A DNA stretch of 50,515 nt from Lacihabitans sp. LS3-19 (GTDB lineage Bacteria; Bacteroidota; Bacteroidia; Cytophagales; Spirosomataceae). Of the stretch, positions 7,155 to 15,669 are shown in pieces. Under the pieces are notes generated by a model. It was not told the DNA's origin. It was given only the letters and a program-made list of their open reading frames with translations, and did not search any database. How positions within the stretch are numbered: position 1 is the first letter of the stretch; the number at the start of each line of letters is the position of its first letter. Made by a program: the position numbers and the translations under genes. The stretch is taken from the NCBI RefSeq assembly GCF_024343575.1, contig NZ_RJUA01000023.1, positions 1 through 50,515 on the forward strand, given 5' to 3'.

Positions 7155-8537
7155 TTATTTAATTGATTTTTTATTTATTAGGTACCTGTTTTTCCTTTGA
7201 TAATTCTCAAGTGGTTCAATTCCAATAGATTCTCTATCTTTATTTAAGGAAATAATATTACTATATGGTAAAACATGAAAAGGTGGAAAAGAAAATTTTA
7301 TTGTATTACCAGTACCATATTTTTGGAACTGAGTTAAATTTGAATAATCATAGGCATAACCTAGAAGTTGGGGGTAACAATTTCCAATTTTTATTTGATT
7401 CAACAAGGTAATGAACAATTTGTCTTTTATGTCTTTGATATAAAACCCATGAATAATAATCAAACCGGCTCCCAGCCATGGGTCTTGATAGTCTTTTTTA
7501 ATGCTTTGAACGCCAATTGTTTTTTCACTGGGAAATCCATATTTTTCAATTAATTCTAAGAGTTCGAGAATGTTTTTGTTGTCTATTTGTTTTTGAATTT
7601 CAAAACCAGTAATTTTTTTAATGATATCTGGATTGCCTTGCCATCCCTTTATTGTATCATTTTTGACTACTTGATGTCTTAATTTCTTATATTTACCTGT
7701 TCTATACAATTGGTCATCATGTTTCATTCTATTTATTGCTTCTTGATATATTTTATTGATACCTTTTAAATGGTAATCTCTTAGTGTAGGATATTCTTGC
7801 ACAAATGAGGCCCATAATTTTGATTTTTTAAGGTTTCTAATGTTTTTCAACTTTTCTATACTCTTTATTGTAGCTCCATATTCTACAGCTTTCTTTAACC
7901 AAATTATAGCTTGTTCATAATTTTTTACTTTAATCGCGACAACTGCAGCGTTCATTAGGTTTGGTCTAAGTCCTTCCTCATTTGAAAAAGCTTTGGAGTA
8001 GTTCAGAAAAGATTCGTTGTATTTCTTATTTAGAAAATTAATTTCAGCATCATATATATATGGGTAATAGTTGTTTATATAGTCTTGGGCACTTAGATCT
8101 TTTGAATTAAATAAGTTTAGAATTATCAGAAATAAAAAAAAAACTAATTTGTTGTTTTTGATTTTTTTTTGAATTCCTTCAATTTCTAGAAGGAAAATTG
8201 CTTTATACCTATTTTCTTTTTTTTTATTTAAAAACAGAATAATAGTTTTATCAATTAAATTATCAACAACACAGACTGCTTTTTTAACAACTCGAACTAC
8301 GAGCAAGTTTACTGCTTTTATCGTACTTAAATCCTGTTTGATTCTTATAACTGCATTCTCTATCTTAAAATGATTAAGGGCATCAGAATAGGCCAACATG
8401 GAGCCTTCGTCAGGGTGCGTTTCCAAATACTCCAATGCACTGCTTTCTGTAACAGATACTTGTAGCTGCTTTAAGAATTTGGTGAAAGTGCTTAGGAAAT
8501 TGTTTTTCAAGGTGTTTAAGATTATTTGCTTCATCAA
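7155..8537 (-). CDS. Protein with degenerate C39-like N-terminus joined to a TPR/DUF6624-like part
   Basis: A 460-aa protein of unusual make-up. Residues ~15-68 (FLKQLQVSVT...HPDEGSMLAYSDALNHFKIENAV) resemble the start of C39-like domains found in Bacteroidota peptide-export proteins, but no catalytic Cys-His pair is visible. Residues ~125-151 look like a secretory signal placed inside the protein (LVFFLFLIILNLF, then DLSAQ). Helical TPR-like repeats follow (~155-230), then a C-terminal region with ELIEKYGFPSEKTIG that recalls DUF6624. Runs of ten A (8134-8143) and nine T (8162-8170) lie at the junction, so two genes may have fused by slippage, or a real frameshift or sequencing error may be present. 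It is first in the RiPP operon, 24 bp before precursor 1. Confidence 0.7.
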   Translation of the reverse strand: MMKQIILNTLKNNFLSTFTKFLKQLQVSVTESSALEYLETHPDEGSMLAYSDALNHFKIENAVIRIKQDLSTIKAVNLLVVRVVKKAVCVVDNLIDKTIILFLNKKKENRYKAIFLLEIEGIQKKIKNNKLVFFLFLIILNLFNSKDLSAQDYINNYYPYIYDAEINFLNKKYNESFLNYSKAFSNEEGLRPNLMNAAVVAIKVKNYEQAIIWLKKAVEYGATIKSIEKLKNIRNLKKSKLWASFVQEYPTLRDYHLKGINKIYQEAINRMKHDDQLYRTGKYKKLRHQVVKNDTIKGWQGNPDIIKKITGFEIQKQIDNKNILELLELIEKYGFPSEKTIGVQSIKKDYQDPWLGAGLIIIHGFYIKDIKDKLFITLLNQIKIGNCYPQLLGYAYDYSNLTQFQKYGTGNTIKFSFPPFHVLPYSNIISLNKDRESIGIEPLENYQRKNRYLINKKSIK

Positions 8538-8572
8538 AAGTGAAAAACCTAAAACCCATTTCTAAATTTCTA

Positions 8573-8591
8573 ACTTATAAAAATTATAAGT
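8573..8591. promoter_or_regulatory. Inverted repeat, candidate operator 1
   Basis: ACTTATAA-AAA-TTATAAGT is a perfect palindrome 36 bp upstream of the 460-aa gene's start. A further ACTTATA half-site follows at about 8594-8600. The same ACTTAT/ATAAGT half-sites occur in the repeat at 8701-8725 next to the XRE gene. Confidence 0.5.
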
Positions 8592-8700
8592 AAACTTATA
8601 TTTTTAATAAATTTTGTTATATTTTTTACCTTAAAATCATTTTTCAGAAAATTATTACTTACACAATATGCTAATAATCAAACACTTACCCCCCTCCTGT

Positions 8701-8725
8701 AAAACTTATAAAAAAAATAAGTTTT
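8701..8725. promoter_or_regulatory. Inverted repeat, candidate operator 2
   Basis: AAAACTTAT (8701-8709), seven A, then ATAAGTTTT (8717-8725). The right arm overlaps the -33 box of the XRE gene promoter, so binding there should block transcription. The half-site is shared with 8573-8591 near the start of the divergent RiPP operon. Confidence 0.5.
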
Positions 8726-8754
8726 GATTTTTGAAATATTCCTTTCTATATTTG
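8723..8754 (+). promoter_or_regulatory. Promoter of the XRE regulator gene
   Basis: TTTG at 8723-8726, 20 bp, then TATATTTG at 8747-8754: a full match to the Bacteroidota -33/-7 consensus at the expected spacing. Transcription would begin near 8760, leaving a leader of about 58 nt before the ATG at 8818. Confidence 0.6.
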
Positions 8755-8817
8755 GTTTCTTAAAAAATCACCCAAAAAGAAACGCAAACAATTCAAAACT
8801 TTTAAAACACAAGAGAT

Positions 8818-9108
8818 ATGTCTAAAGAAGACTTCGGTACACAAATCCTAAAATTCAGAAAAGCACAGAACTTAACCCAAAGTGACCTTGCCATAATACT
8901 AGGTGTGTCACAGCCAACTGTAGGTTTTTGGGAAAGCGGATACAACCAGCCCAAAGCGGACAAAAAAGAACTATTACTCAAACTTATGACTCCTAAAAAT
9001 CCAGAAACTCAAGATGAGATAAGGCATTTAAAAGAAACTATCTCTCACCAAAAGATTATTATTGAATTATTACAAGATAAAGTTAAGGGCTTGGGTGGGA
9101 GTTTATAA
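8818..9108 (+). CDS. XRE-family helix-turn-helix regulator
   Basis: A 96-aa protein with an HTH_3/XRE domain at about residues 5-55 (FRKAQNLTQSDLAIILGVSQ, then PTVGFWESGYNQPKADK), followed by a helical, probably coiled-coil tail (EIRHLKETISHQKIIIELL) for dimerisation. It is divergent from the RiPP operon, with a 280-bp gap that contains two inverted repeats sharing ACTTAT half-sites and one clear promoter. The arrangement suggests autoregulation and control of the peptide operon. A general regulator that happens to sit here is the alternative. Confidence 0.85.
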   Translation: MSKEDFGTQILKFRKAQNLTQSDLAIILGVSQPTVGFWESGYNQPKADKKELLLKLMTPKNPETQDEIRHLKETISHQKIIIELLQDKVKGLGGSL

Positions 9109-9215
9109 GGGTGGTATTACTTTTATTAATTGAATCTAGGAGAATTAAATGAGATAGGTGTAGTTTCACTTTTAAAAATAACTATCCAAATATTTAAAAA
9201 TATCTTTTGATTTTC

Positions 9216-10238
9216 TTACTTCCCCTGCTCCTTGAAAGTTTCCTCCTCCGCATATTTTATCAAAGCGGGAAAATCCAATTGTGTGATGGTGTTTTTTTCT
9301 TTCACGTTTTCACCAAAAACCTTCTTAACGGGAATTTTAAAATTGGCTTTTATGGACAAAGAATAATATTTGTTCAAAGGCTCATTTGCCAAAGTGTTTT
9401 CAGGTACACAAACTTTGTTATTATCGCTATTTTCGATTTTATTGTCATCTATTAACATGGGATATACACAACCGTAAACCGCAAACTGGCGTTTAATCAA
9501 TACCTTTCGACTTGGTAATTTGGCTTTTCCTGACCACCAAATGTCTTTCACAGCATTCATGGCGTCTTTGGTAGCTTCTTCGCCTTTTACGGCTTCTAGC
9601 TTAATTAAAGTCTCCGTGATATTTTTGCTCATTTCGTCTTCATAAGCGTTTTCGCTCAAAAGTGCTTTCATGCCTAAAATCACACCTGTAAGGTTAGAAT
9701 ATGCGTCTTCGATAGAAAAACTTGAGTATCGCTCCGGCACCAATGGAATAAAAGACGCCCCATAAGCCGTAGAGATTTCGTGCCAAACAGACAAATCGTA
9801 GGCTATTTTTCCTGCTAAATGCACAGCGTCTTCATTTGGGAAATTTTCAGGTATATTTAGAATTAGATTCTTCATACCAGCCTCATTTCCAAGCTTTAGT
9901 ACAAACTCACCTTGGTTCTGTTGGCTTTGAATCAGCACATACAAATAGGCTGTAAAATCAGCAATATCTCTCAGGTGTCCCATATCTATAAAACCGCCAT
10001 TCTGTGTGTATATTATGCCGTTGTGTTCTTCCTTGCTACCAAGAAACTTGTGTTTCCCCATTTGCTCAAAAGAGGTAACTTCGGTTATTTTCACAAATGG
10101 CATACCTGCCACTTTTACGTCTACACCAAAAGAGCAACATGTGCGGATAATTCTCGGAGGAGGATTTTTAAGGTTTACATTTAGAGGTGCCTTAGCAAAT
10201 AAACTAAAGGATATGAAAAATAATATTAATATTCGCAT
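9216..10238 (-). CDS. DUF4056 domain protein, secreted
   Basis: A 340-aa protein with an N-terminal signal peptide (MRILILFFISFSLFAKA). The conserved-looking opening PPPRIIRTCCSFGVDV and a central WHEISTAYGASFIPLVPERYSSFSIEDAYSNL are what I associate with DUF4056, a family without known function. The mature protein has a Cys pair at about 33-34 and single cysteines near 256 and 275. It is monocistronic, with its start 92 bp from the divergent dehydratase gene. Confidence 0.75.
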   Translation of the reverse strand: MRILILFFISFSLFAKAPLNVNLKNPPPRIIRTCCSFGVDVKVAGMPFVKITEVTSFEQMGKHKFLGSKEEHNGIIYTQNGGFIDMGHLRDIADFTAYLYVLIQSQQNQGEFVLKLGNEAGMKNLILNIPENFPNEDAVHLAGKIAYDLSVWHEISTAYGASFIPLVPERYSSFSIEDAYSNLTGVILGMKALLSENAYEDEMSKNITETLIKLEAVKGEEATKDAMNAVKDIWWSGKAKLPSRKVLIKRQFAVYGCVYPMLIDDNKIENSDNNKVCVPENTLANEPLNKYYSLSIKANFKIPVKKVFGENVKEKNTITQLDFPALIKYAEEETFKEQGK

Positions 10239-10330
10239 AATTTTGTAACTGGAGAATTCGCCCGCAAAAATACTATTTTTTTAAGGCTTTTCGATATATA
10301 AATTTGATAATGGTATAAACAGTTCACTGT

Positions 10331-11281
10331 ATGCTTGAAAGTAAACCCTCCAAACTCGACATAATGACCGCCCACGAAAGAGTGAGGCCTTATATAAACC
10401 GTACACCCGTCCTTAGCTCCGAGTATTTAAACGAAAAAACTGGTGCTGAGGTATTTTTTAAATGCGAGAATCTTCAAAAAATCGGGGCATTTAAGGCTCG
10501 AGGAGGAATAAACGCGGCATTGAGTTTAGACAAAGAATTGGCAAAAAACGGAATTTGTACACATTCGTCTGGCAATCACGCCCAAGCGGTGGCACTTGCT
10601 GCCAAAATGCTCAACACAAAAGCCTACATAGTGATGCCAGAAAATGCTCCTTTGCCAAAAGTGAATGGTGTAAAAGAATTAGAAGCTGAGTTGATTTTTT
10701 GTGAGCCAACACTAGAAGCAAGAGAAAACGGCGTGAAGGAAATCATAGCAAGAACCCAGGCGTTTTTCATTCATCCATTTGACAATTATGACGTAATAGC
10801 TGGTCAGGCCACAGCAGCGAAAGAACTCTTGGAGGAATATCCCGACTTAGATGTTATATTAGCCCCAGTAGGTGGTGGCGGACTTTTAAGCGGAACTGGA
10901 CTATCGGCGAAATATTTTTCAAAAAAAGCCAAAGTCTATGGATGTGAACCAGAAGGTGCAGCGGATGCTATTTTGTCTTTTAAGTCTGGAAAAATCGAAA
11001 ATGCTCCTTTTATCAATACCATCGCGGACGGGCTACTTACTAAACTTTCAGATAAAACGCTGAGTATTATTAAAGAAACCGTGACGGACATTTTCACCGT
11101 GAGTGATGATGAGATTTTAGCAGCCATGAAACTGGTATTTGAAAGACTCAAGGTCGTAATAGAACCTTCAGCGGCTGTGCCTTTTGCTGTACTTTTAAAA
11201 CAAAAAGACTTGTTTAATGGCAAAAAAGTAGGGATAATTTTCAGCGGCGGAAATGTAGATTTGTCAAAGATTACTTTTTGA
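10331..11281 (+). CDS. Threonine/serine dehydratase family PLP enzyme
   Basis: A 316-aa fold-type II PLP enzyme. The PLP lysine lies in KIGAFKARGG (about residue 54), the substrate loop is SSGNHAQAVALAA and the phosphate-binding glycine loop is VGGGGLLSG; SGGNVD occurs near the C-terminus. The length fits the catabolic threonine dehydratase/serine racemase group without a C-terminal ACT domain, so it probably deaminates threonine or serine to the 2-oxo acid, or racemises serine. These activities cannot be told apart by eye. Its 3' end overlaps the convergent OmpA gene by 11 bp. Confidence 0.9.
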   Translation: MLESKPSKLDIMTAHERVRPYINRTPVLSSEYLNEKTGAEVFFKCENLQKIGAFKARGGINAALSLDKELAKNGICTHSSGNHAQAVALAAKMLNTKAYIVMPENAPLPKVNGVKELEAELIFCEPTLEARENGVKEIIARTQAFFIHPFDNYDVIAGQATAAKELLEEYPDLDVILAPVGGGGLLSGTGLSAKYFSKKAKVYGCEPEGAADAILSFKSGKIENAPFINTIADGLLTKLSDKTLSIIKETVTDIFTVSDDEILAAMKLVFERLKVVIEPSAAVPFAVLLKQKDLFNGKKVGIIFSGGNVDLSKITF

Positions 11282-12239
11282 GTATTTGCAATTCTACTCT
11301 TCTGTTTTTTTGTCTGGTTTCTTCTTGAGCGTTGCTGGCTATTGGCTTTAGGCTCCCAAAACCTTTGGTTTTAATTCTTGAACTTTTGATGCCTTTTTTT
11401 GTCAAATATTCCTTTACAGCCTCTGCTCTTTCTTTGGAGAGTTTCATGTTTAAATTATAATCGCCTTGATTGTCGGTATGGCCTTGAAGTTCAATTTCGA
11501 CTTTCGGATTTTGTTCTAAAAAAGCAAAAACATTCTCTAGTTCAGGGGAAGATTCAGGCAATAAAATGGGTAAGCTCTGCACAAAATACAAGTTTTTTAT
11601 GACGCCATCAGGGTTGAGATTTGGACTAATATTATCATTTTGAAAAATATCAAATAAGTTACTCGCTGTATTTTCATCAATAAAATAATCGTAGAGTTTT
11701 ATCATTGCCACAGCTCCTGAGGTTGTCTTAGTGCCTTCTTGGTTGAAAAAACTCACTTGAGATTTATTATCGATGTCCATATTATCATCAGCATCTGGAA
11801 AATTCATGGTAAGTTTTCCATTCACAAAAACGTTCACTAGTTTGGTTTTAGCATTTCGCGTGGTCACCAAATGCACATATTTACCTTGACTTGAGGCCAG
11901 TTGGTCACCAAAAAGTTGGCCATATAAAAGCATGCTTCCGTCGTCATATCTGAAATACATCTCGATACCGTAAGACCCACTTATAAAGTTTTTGATTTTT
12001 GAGTTGTCAAACATCAAGCCCGAACTCTCCGGAATCCTGTAAACTTTGCGTTTTTCTTTGCCAAATTTCTCCACAACTTCTTCAATAAACTCTCCTTTCT
12101 CCCCTTCTACTTGTAAGGCTGGATATTTCTTCGTGAATTCTTCAAAACCATTGTCAAAATAATAAAGAGCTTGGTTTTGGGAAAAAGAATTTGAGAAAAT
12201 CAGAAAAAAACAAAAGGAGAAGATGGCACTTTTAAGCAT
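11271..12239 (-). CDS. OmpA-family protein with a lectin-like N-terminal domain
   Basis: A 322-aa envelope protein with signal peptide MLKSAIFSFCFFLIFSNSFS. A LamG/concanavalin-like beta domain covers about residues 25-185 (FEYFRYDDGSMLLYG-type strands, VNVFVNGKLTMNF). The C-terminal OmpA domain covers about 205-322 (VEIELQGHTDNQGDYNLNMK, LSKERAEAVKEYL, GFGSLKPIASN) and carries the peptidoglycan-binding Asp and Arg positions. It probably anchors the outer membrane to the cell wall while presenting a binding domain. Confidence 0.88.
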   Translation of the reverse strand: MLKSAIFSFCFFLIFSNSFSQNQALYYFDNGFEEFTKKYPALQVEGEKGEFIEEVVEKFGKEKRKVYRIPESSGLMFDNSKIKNFISGSYGIEMYFRYDDGSMLLYGQLFGDQLASSQGKYVHLVTTRNAKTKLVNVFVNGKLTMNFPDADDNMDIDNKSQVSFFNQEGTKTTSGAVAMIKLYDYFIDENTASNLFDIFQNDNISPNLNPDGVIKNLYFVQSLPILLPESSPELENVFAFLEQNPKVEIELQGHTDNQGDYNLNMKLSKERAEAVKEYLTKKGIKSSRIKTKGFGSLKPIASNAQEETRQKNRRVELQILKK

Positions 12240-12422
12240 TTTGAAAAAATTAAACCCTTTTTTTTGATATTAATCGAAGTTACAACAAAATGAACAAGGA
12301 TTTCAAAATTCTAGAATTTAAAAATTATTTTTTGAAGAAATTCAAAATCAACAAAAGAAAAATCTTCAAGTACTTTTTGGGAAAGGCAATTGGAATGTTG
12401 CTAAATTGCATAAAAAAATATT

Positions 12423-12653
12423 ATGAATACATCCCTTATAAAAACCATTTTAAGCCAAGCTGCAGTTTTCGTAATCTTGATAATGTTGATCAGTTTTGTA
12501 CTTGATACAGGTGTAGATCGCCTTACAAAAGAATTTTCTGGACAACTTATGGTAGATTGGTTTAATAGTATTTTGACCTTTGGCAAAATGGGCCTTTGGA
12601 TTTTGATATCTGTGGTTTATAGTTATTTCAGAACGACTCAAATAAAAAAATAA
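12423..12653 (+). CDS. Small two-helix membrane protein, unknown
   Basis: A 76-aa protein with two hydrophobic segments (about residues 9-27, SQAAVFVILIMLISFVL, and 53-68, MGLWILISVVYSYF) joined by an amphipathic loop, with a basic C-terminus. I do not recognise a family. It ends immediately before a hairpin shared with the convergent PspC gene. A frame at 12290-12505 overlaps it but is low in complexity and is not preferred. Confidence 0.55.
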   Translation: MNTSLIKTILSQAAVFVILIMLISFVLDTGVDRLTKEFSGQLMVDWFNSILTFGKMGLWILISVVYSYFRTTQIKK

Positions 12654-12676
12654 AGCCCGAAACATAGTCTCGGGCT
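12654..12676. terminator. Terminator between convergent genes
   Basis: AGCCCGA (12654-12660) pairs with TCGGGCT (12670-12676) across a 9-nt loop. A-rich sequence precedes it and T-rich sequence follows, so it can serve both directions. Confidence 0.7.
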
Positions 12677-12681
12677 AGATT

Positions 12682-12891
12682 TTATTGTGCTAAAGTGGCA
12701 AATGTCTGTGGTTTTTTCGGGAAAACCGCCCACATAATGATGTATAAAAACACGATAGGTATCGGAGTAAAAAATGCTCCAACGGCCAATACTCTTAAAA
12801 GTGTTACATCTATTTCTAAATATTCTGCCAATCCAGCGAATACTCCACCTAACATACTTTCGTTTCCTTTTATTCTAAATAGCTTTTTCAT
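12682..12891 (-). CDS. PspC-domain membrane protein
   Basis: A 69-aa protein consisting of one PspC domain: MKKLFRIKGNESMLGGVFAGLAEYLEIDVTLLRV, then a membrane segment (PIPIVFLYIIMWAVFPKK). PspC proteins act in envelope-stress responses, and in Bacteroidota stand-alone copies are common. The start at 12891 is chosen because the family begins just before the basic RIKGNE segment; an upstream open frame of 25 codons lacks any family resemblance. Confidence 0.88.
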   Translation of the reverse strand: MKKLFRIKGNESMLGGVFAGLAEYLEIDVTLLRVLAVGAFFTPIPIVFLYIIMWAVFPKKPQTFATLAQ

Positions 12892-13139
12892 ATTTGTAAT
12901 TTGTTTTGCTTTGTTTGATGATTCAAAACTAACACACAGCAAGGTACTGTGCATAACAAAGTACATGAATGGATGGAAATAGTGATGAGAAGTTTTTTTT
13001 GATTATGATTTTTTTTTCGAAAAACGGAAATGATACAAATTTTATGGCACTCGGATAAAGCTGATGCAAGTAACGCAGATTTTCACGGATTTATCAACAA
13101 AAAATAAAATACGCCGAAAATAGCCTAACAAATTAAAGT

Positions 13140-15566
13140 CTACTTCATATCAACCACAGTAACACCTTGACCACCCCTATCTGCATGTTCGTCAGACATT
13201 TTCTTTACGGATTTGTATTGTTTTAGATGCGTTCTTATCAAATTACGCAGAATTCCGTCGCCTTTGCCATGCACAATTCTTAGCTGGGGATAGCCCAAAA
13301 ATATGGCGTCGTCCATCAATACATCCACTTCTTGAAGTGCCTCCTCTCCCCTTTTTCCTCTAATATCCAAATTAAAACTAAACTGGGTCATCTTTTCATT
13401 TATGTCGATTCCACGAAGGTTTTCTCTGGGCGTTTCTTTTACGGCAGATTTGTATTCTTTTTTAGATACCCGCTCTAACCTTCCCAATCTTATATTAGAT
13501 TTCAATTCGCCTAACATTACCTCGGCATCTTTGCCATTTAAGCTTATCACCTGACCATAAGTTTCTTGGCCAGCTAATTTCACAAAATCTCCTATTCCTA
13601 TTTTCCCGTCTTCTTTTTCAAAAGTTATTTTATTAGTAACAACAGCAGCTTGCGTTTTTTCAGGTTTAAGTTTTTCTACTTTGAAATCATCCAAAGCTTT
13701 TCTGACATCTTTGGTCTTTTCTTTGTCTGCTTTGTTTTCTTTTATTTCTTTAATGGTGCTCTCTATCTGCTTATTGGCATCTTTGAGCAAAGTTTTGGCA
13801 TTTTCTTTGGCTTCATTCAATATACGTTTTTTGTCCGTATCCAAGAAATTCTTCAAAGCATTGTATTGATCTATTTTTTGCTTAAGTTCGGTCGTTTCTT
13901 TTTTCAATAAAGCATTTTGCTCGGCAAAAACCTTTTTCTCTATTTCTAACTCTTTCAGCAACTTTTCAAAATTCACCTGATTTTTGCCCAATTTCCTTTT
14001 GGCATTGTCTACTATATGTCTTGGCAAACCTATTTTTTGGGCTACTTCCAAGGCAAAAGAACTTCCAGGCTTTCCTATTTCAAGTTCATACAAAGGATCT
14101 AATTGCTCGGCGTCAAACTTCATTGCACCATTTATCAGTCCAGGGTTTTTGTCTGCAAATATTTTAAGATTGGTATAGTGTGTATTTACAACACCAAAAG
14201 CATTGTTTTTAAGTAAATTTTCAAGAATAGATTCCGCGATAGCTCCACCCAAAGATGGCTCTGTACCAGTTCCAAACTCATCTATCAAAAACAAAGTATT
14301 TTTGTCGGAATGCACCAGAAACTCCCGCATATTGGTCAGGTGCGAACTGTAAGTGGAAAGGTCATTCTCAATACTCTGTTCGTCGCCAATATCTATAAAA
14401 ATACTTTTGAAAATTCCGATTTTAGAATCAGGAGAAACAGGCACCATCAGTCCGCATTGAGCCATATATTGCAGCAGCCCTATGGTTTTCAACATAACTG
14501 ATTTACCTCCTGCATTAGGACCAGAAACTACCAAGATTCTGTTTTCAGCATTTAGGCCAACTTTTAGCGGAATTATCGGCTTATTTATTTTTTTATGAGC
14601 CAAATACAAAAGCGGATGTGTGGCTTTTGTCCAATCAACTATTGTTTCGTTTACCAACCAAGGATTCGAGCAATCTGTTTTATGGGCCAATCGTGCCTTT
14701 GCTCTAATAAAATCCATCAAACCTAAAAAGTTATAAGACTTTTCTAAGTCTGGCAAATGAGGCCGAAGTGCCGAAGTAAGATTTTCAAGAATCTTTATTA
14801 TTTCTCTTCTCTCTTTAATTTCTAAATCTCTAATCTCATTGTTGGCTTCTAAAACCTCGCCCGGTTCTACAAAGGCTATCTGGCCTGTGGAAGTTTCATC
14901 GTGTACAAAGCCTTGCAACTTACGTTTATGTTCAGCCAAAAGTGGCAAAACTAAGCGACTGTTTCTAAAAGCCAAGCTCATATCCTCGCCTATCCAACCA
15001 GAGTTTTTGGCAGTTCTGTATATTCTTTCTAAAGTTCGTTTTACATTGGATTGCTCAACGGCCAGTTTCCTCCGTATGTCATATAACTCACGCGAGGCAT
15101 TATCTTTAACTTTTCCTTTTTCATCTATTACTCCATTAATCTGTGCAATCAAATCACCCCAGCCCTCTTGTTTATTCTCAGGAAGTGTGTTTCGCATCAA
15201 GGTTTTTAACTGAGGATATCTTTCATCTTCTTTATTTTTAAAAAAATGAATGATTTGCTGAATGGTGGTCAATGATAATTTAATATCAAAAAACTCTTCT
15301 TCGTCAAGATATGCCCCCGGAATGGCCGCACGTTTTAGATAGGGAATTACATCAAGGTAATTTTGATTAGGAAAACTGGATTCGAGTTGCAAAATCAAAC
15401 GAAACTCAGCAGTTTGTTCGACCATCTTTTTAATCTGGTCAAACCTATCCGAAAACTTAATTTTATCCACAAAAGACCTTCCTAAAGAACTCACGCATTC
15501 TTCAGCCAAAAGCACTCTTATCTTATCAAAACCTAATTTTACCTCTATATTTTTGGGGTATAACAT
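13140..15566 (-). CDS. mutS2: MutS2 endonuclease/ribosome-rescue ATPase
   Basis: An 808-aa MutS2. It has clamp/lever helices in the N-terminal half, a MutS ATPase with Walker A VVSGPNAGGKSVMLKT and Walker B FLIDEFGTGTEP, a long coiled coil (about 510-640) and a C-terminal Smr domain (LDIRGKRGEEALQEVDVL, then RIVHGKGDGILRN). MutS2 proteins are linked to suppression of recombination and, in Bacillus, to splitting collided ribosomes. The start is placed at the ATG at 15566 (MLYPKNIEVKLGFDKIR). A longer frame to 15623 would begin upstream of the -7 element at 15585-15592. Confidence 0.95.
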   Translation of the reverse strand: MLYPKNIEVKLGFDKIRVLLAEECVSSLGRSFVDKIKFSDRFDQIKKMVEQTAEFRLILQLESSFPNQNYLDVIPYLKRAAIPGAYLDEEEFFDIKLSLTTIQQIIHFFKNKEDERYPQLKTLMRNTLPENKQEGWGDLIAQINGVIDEKGKVKDNASRELYDIRRKLAVEQSNVKRTLERIYRTAKNSGWIGEDMSLAFRNSRLVLPLLAEHKRKLQGFVHDETSTGQIAFVEPGEVLEANNEIRDLEIKERREIIKILENLTSALRPHLPDLEKSYNFLGLMDFIRAKARLAHKTDCSNPWLVNETIVDWTKATHPLLYLAHKKINKPIIPLKVGLNAENRILVVSGPNAGGKSVMLKTIGLLQYMAQCGLMVPVSPDSKIGIFKSIFIDIGDEQSIENDLSTYSSHLTNMREFLVHSDKNTLFLIDEFGTGTEPSLGGAIAESILENLLKNNAFGVVNTHYTNLKIFADKNPGLINGAMKFDAEQLDPLYELEIGKPGSSFALEVAQKIGLPRHIVDNAKRKLGKNQVNFEKLLKELEIEKKVFAEQNALLKKETTELKQKIDQYNALKNFLDTDKKRILNEAKENAKTLLKDANKQIESTIKEIKENKADKEKTKDVRKALDDFKVEKLKPEKTQAAVVTNKITFEKEDGKIGIGDFVKLAGQETYGQVISLNGKDAEVMLGELKSNIRLGRLERVSKKEYKSAVKETPRENLRGIDINEKMTQFSFNLDIRGKRGEEALQEVDVLMDDAIFLGYPQLRIVHGKGDGILRNLIRTHLKQYKSVKKMSDEHADRGGQGVTVVDMK

Positions 15567-15584
15567 CCCTATGCGTTTTTTTTG

Positions 15585-15592
15585 CAAAATTA
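15585..15592 (-). promoter_or_regulatory. -7 element of mutS2
   Basis: Read on the minus strand this is TAATTTTG, a match to TAnnTTTG. It would start the transcript near 15578, about 12 nt before the chosen ATG. No -33 box is obvious. Confidence 0.4.
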
Positions 15593-15669
15593 CGCACAAA
15601 ACCCGAATGTATGGGATTTTCAAAGTTTATAAATCAAGATAGATTATTTATATAGCTGAGAATTCATAT

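Noticed and set aside
12290-12505. 71-codon plus-strand frame
   Set aside because: Lys/Phe/Ile-rich AT-driven frame overlapping the more convincing two-helix membrane protein.
15567-15623. N-terminal extension of MutS2
   Set aside because: It starts upstream of the likely -7 box, and the family normally begins near MLYPKNIEVKLGFDKI.
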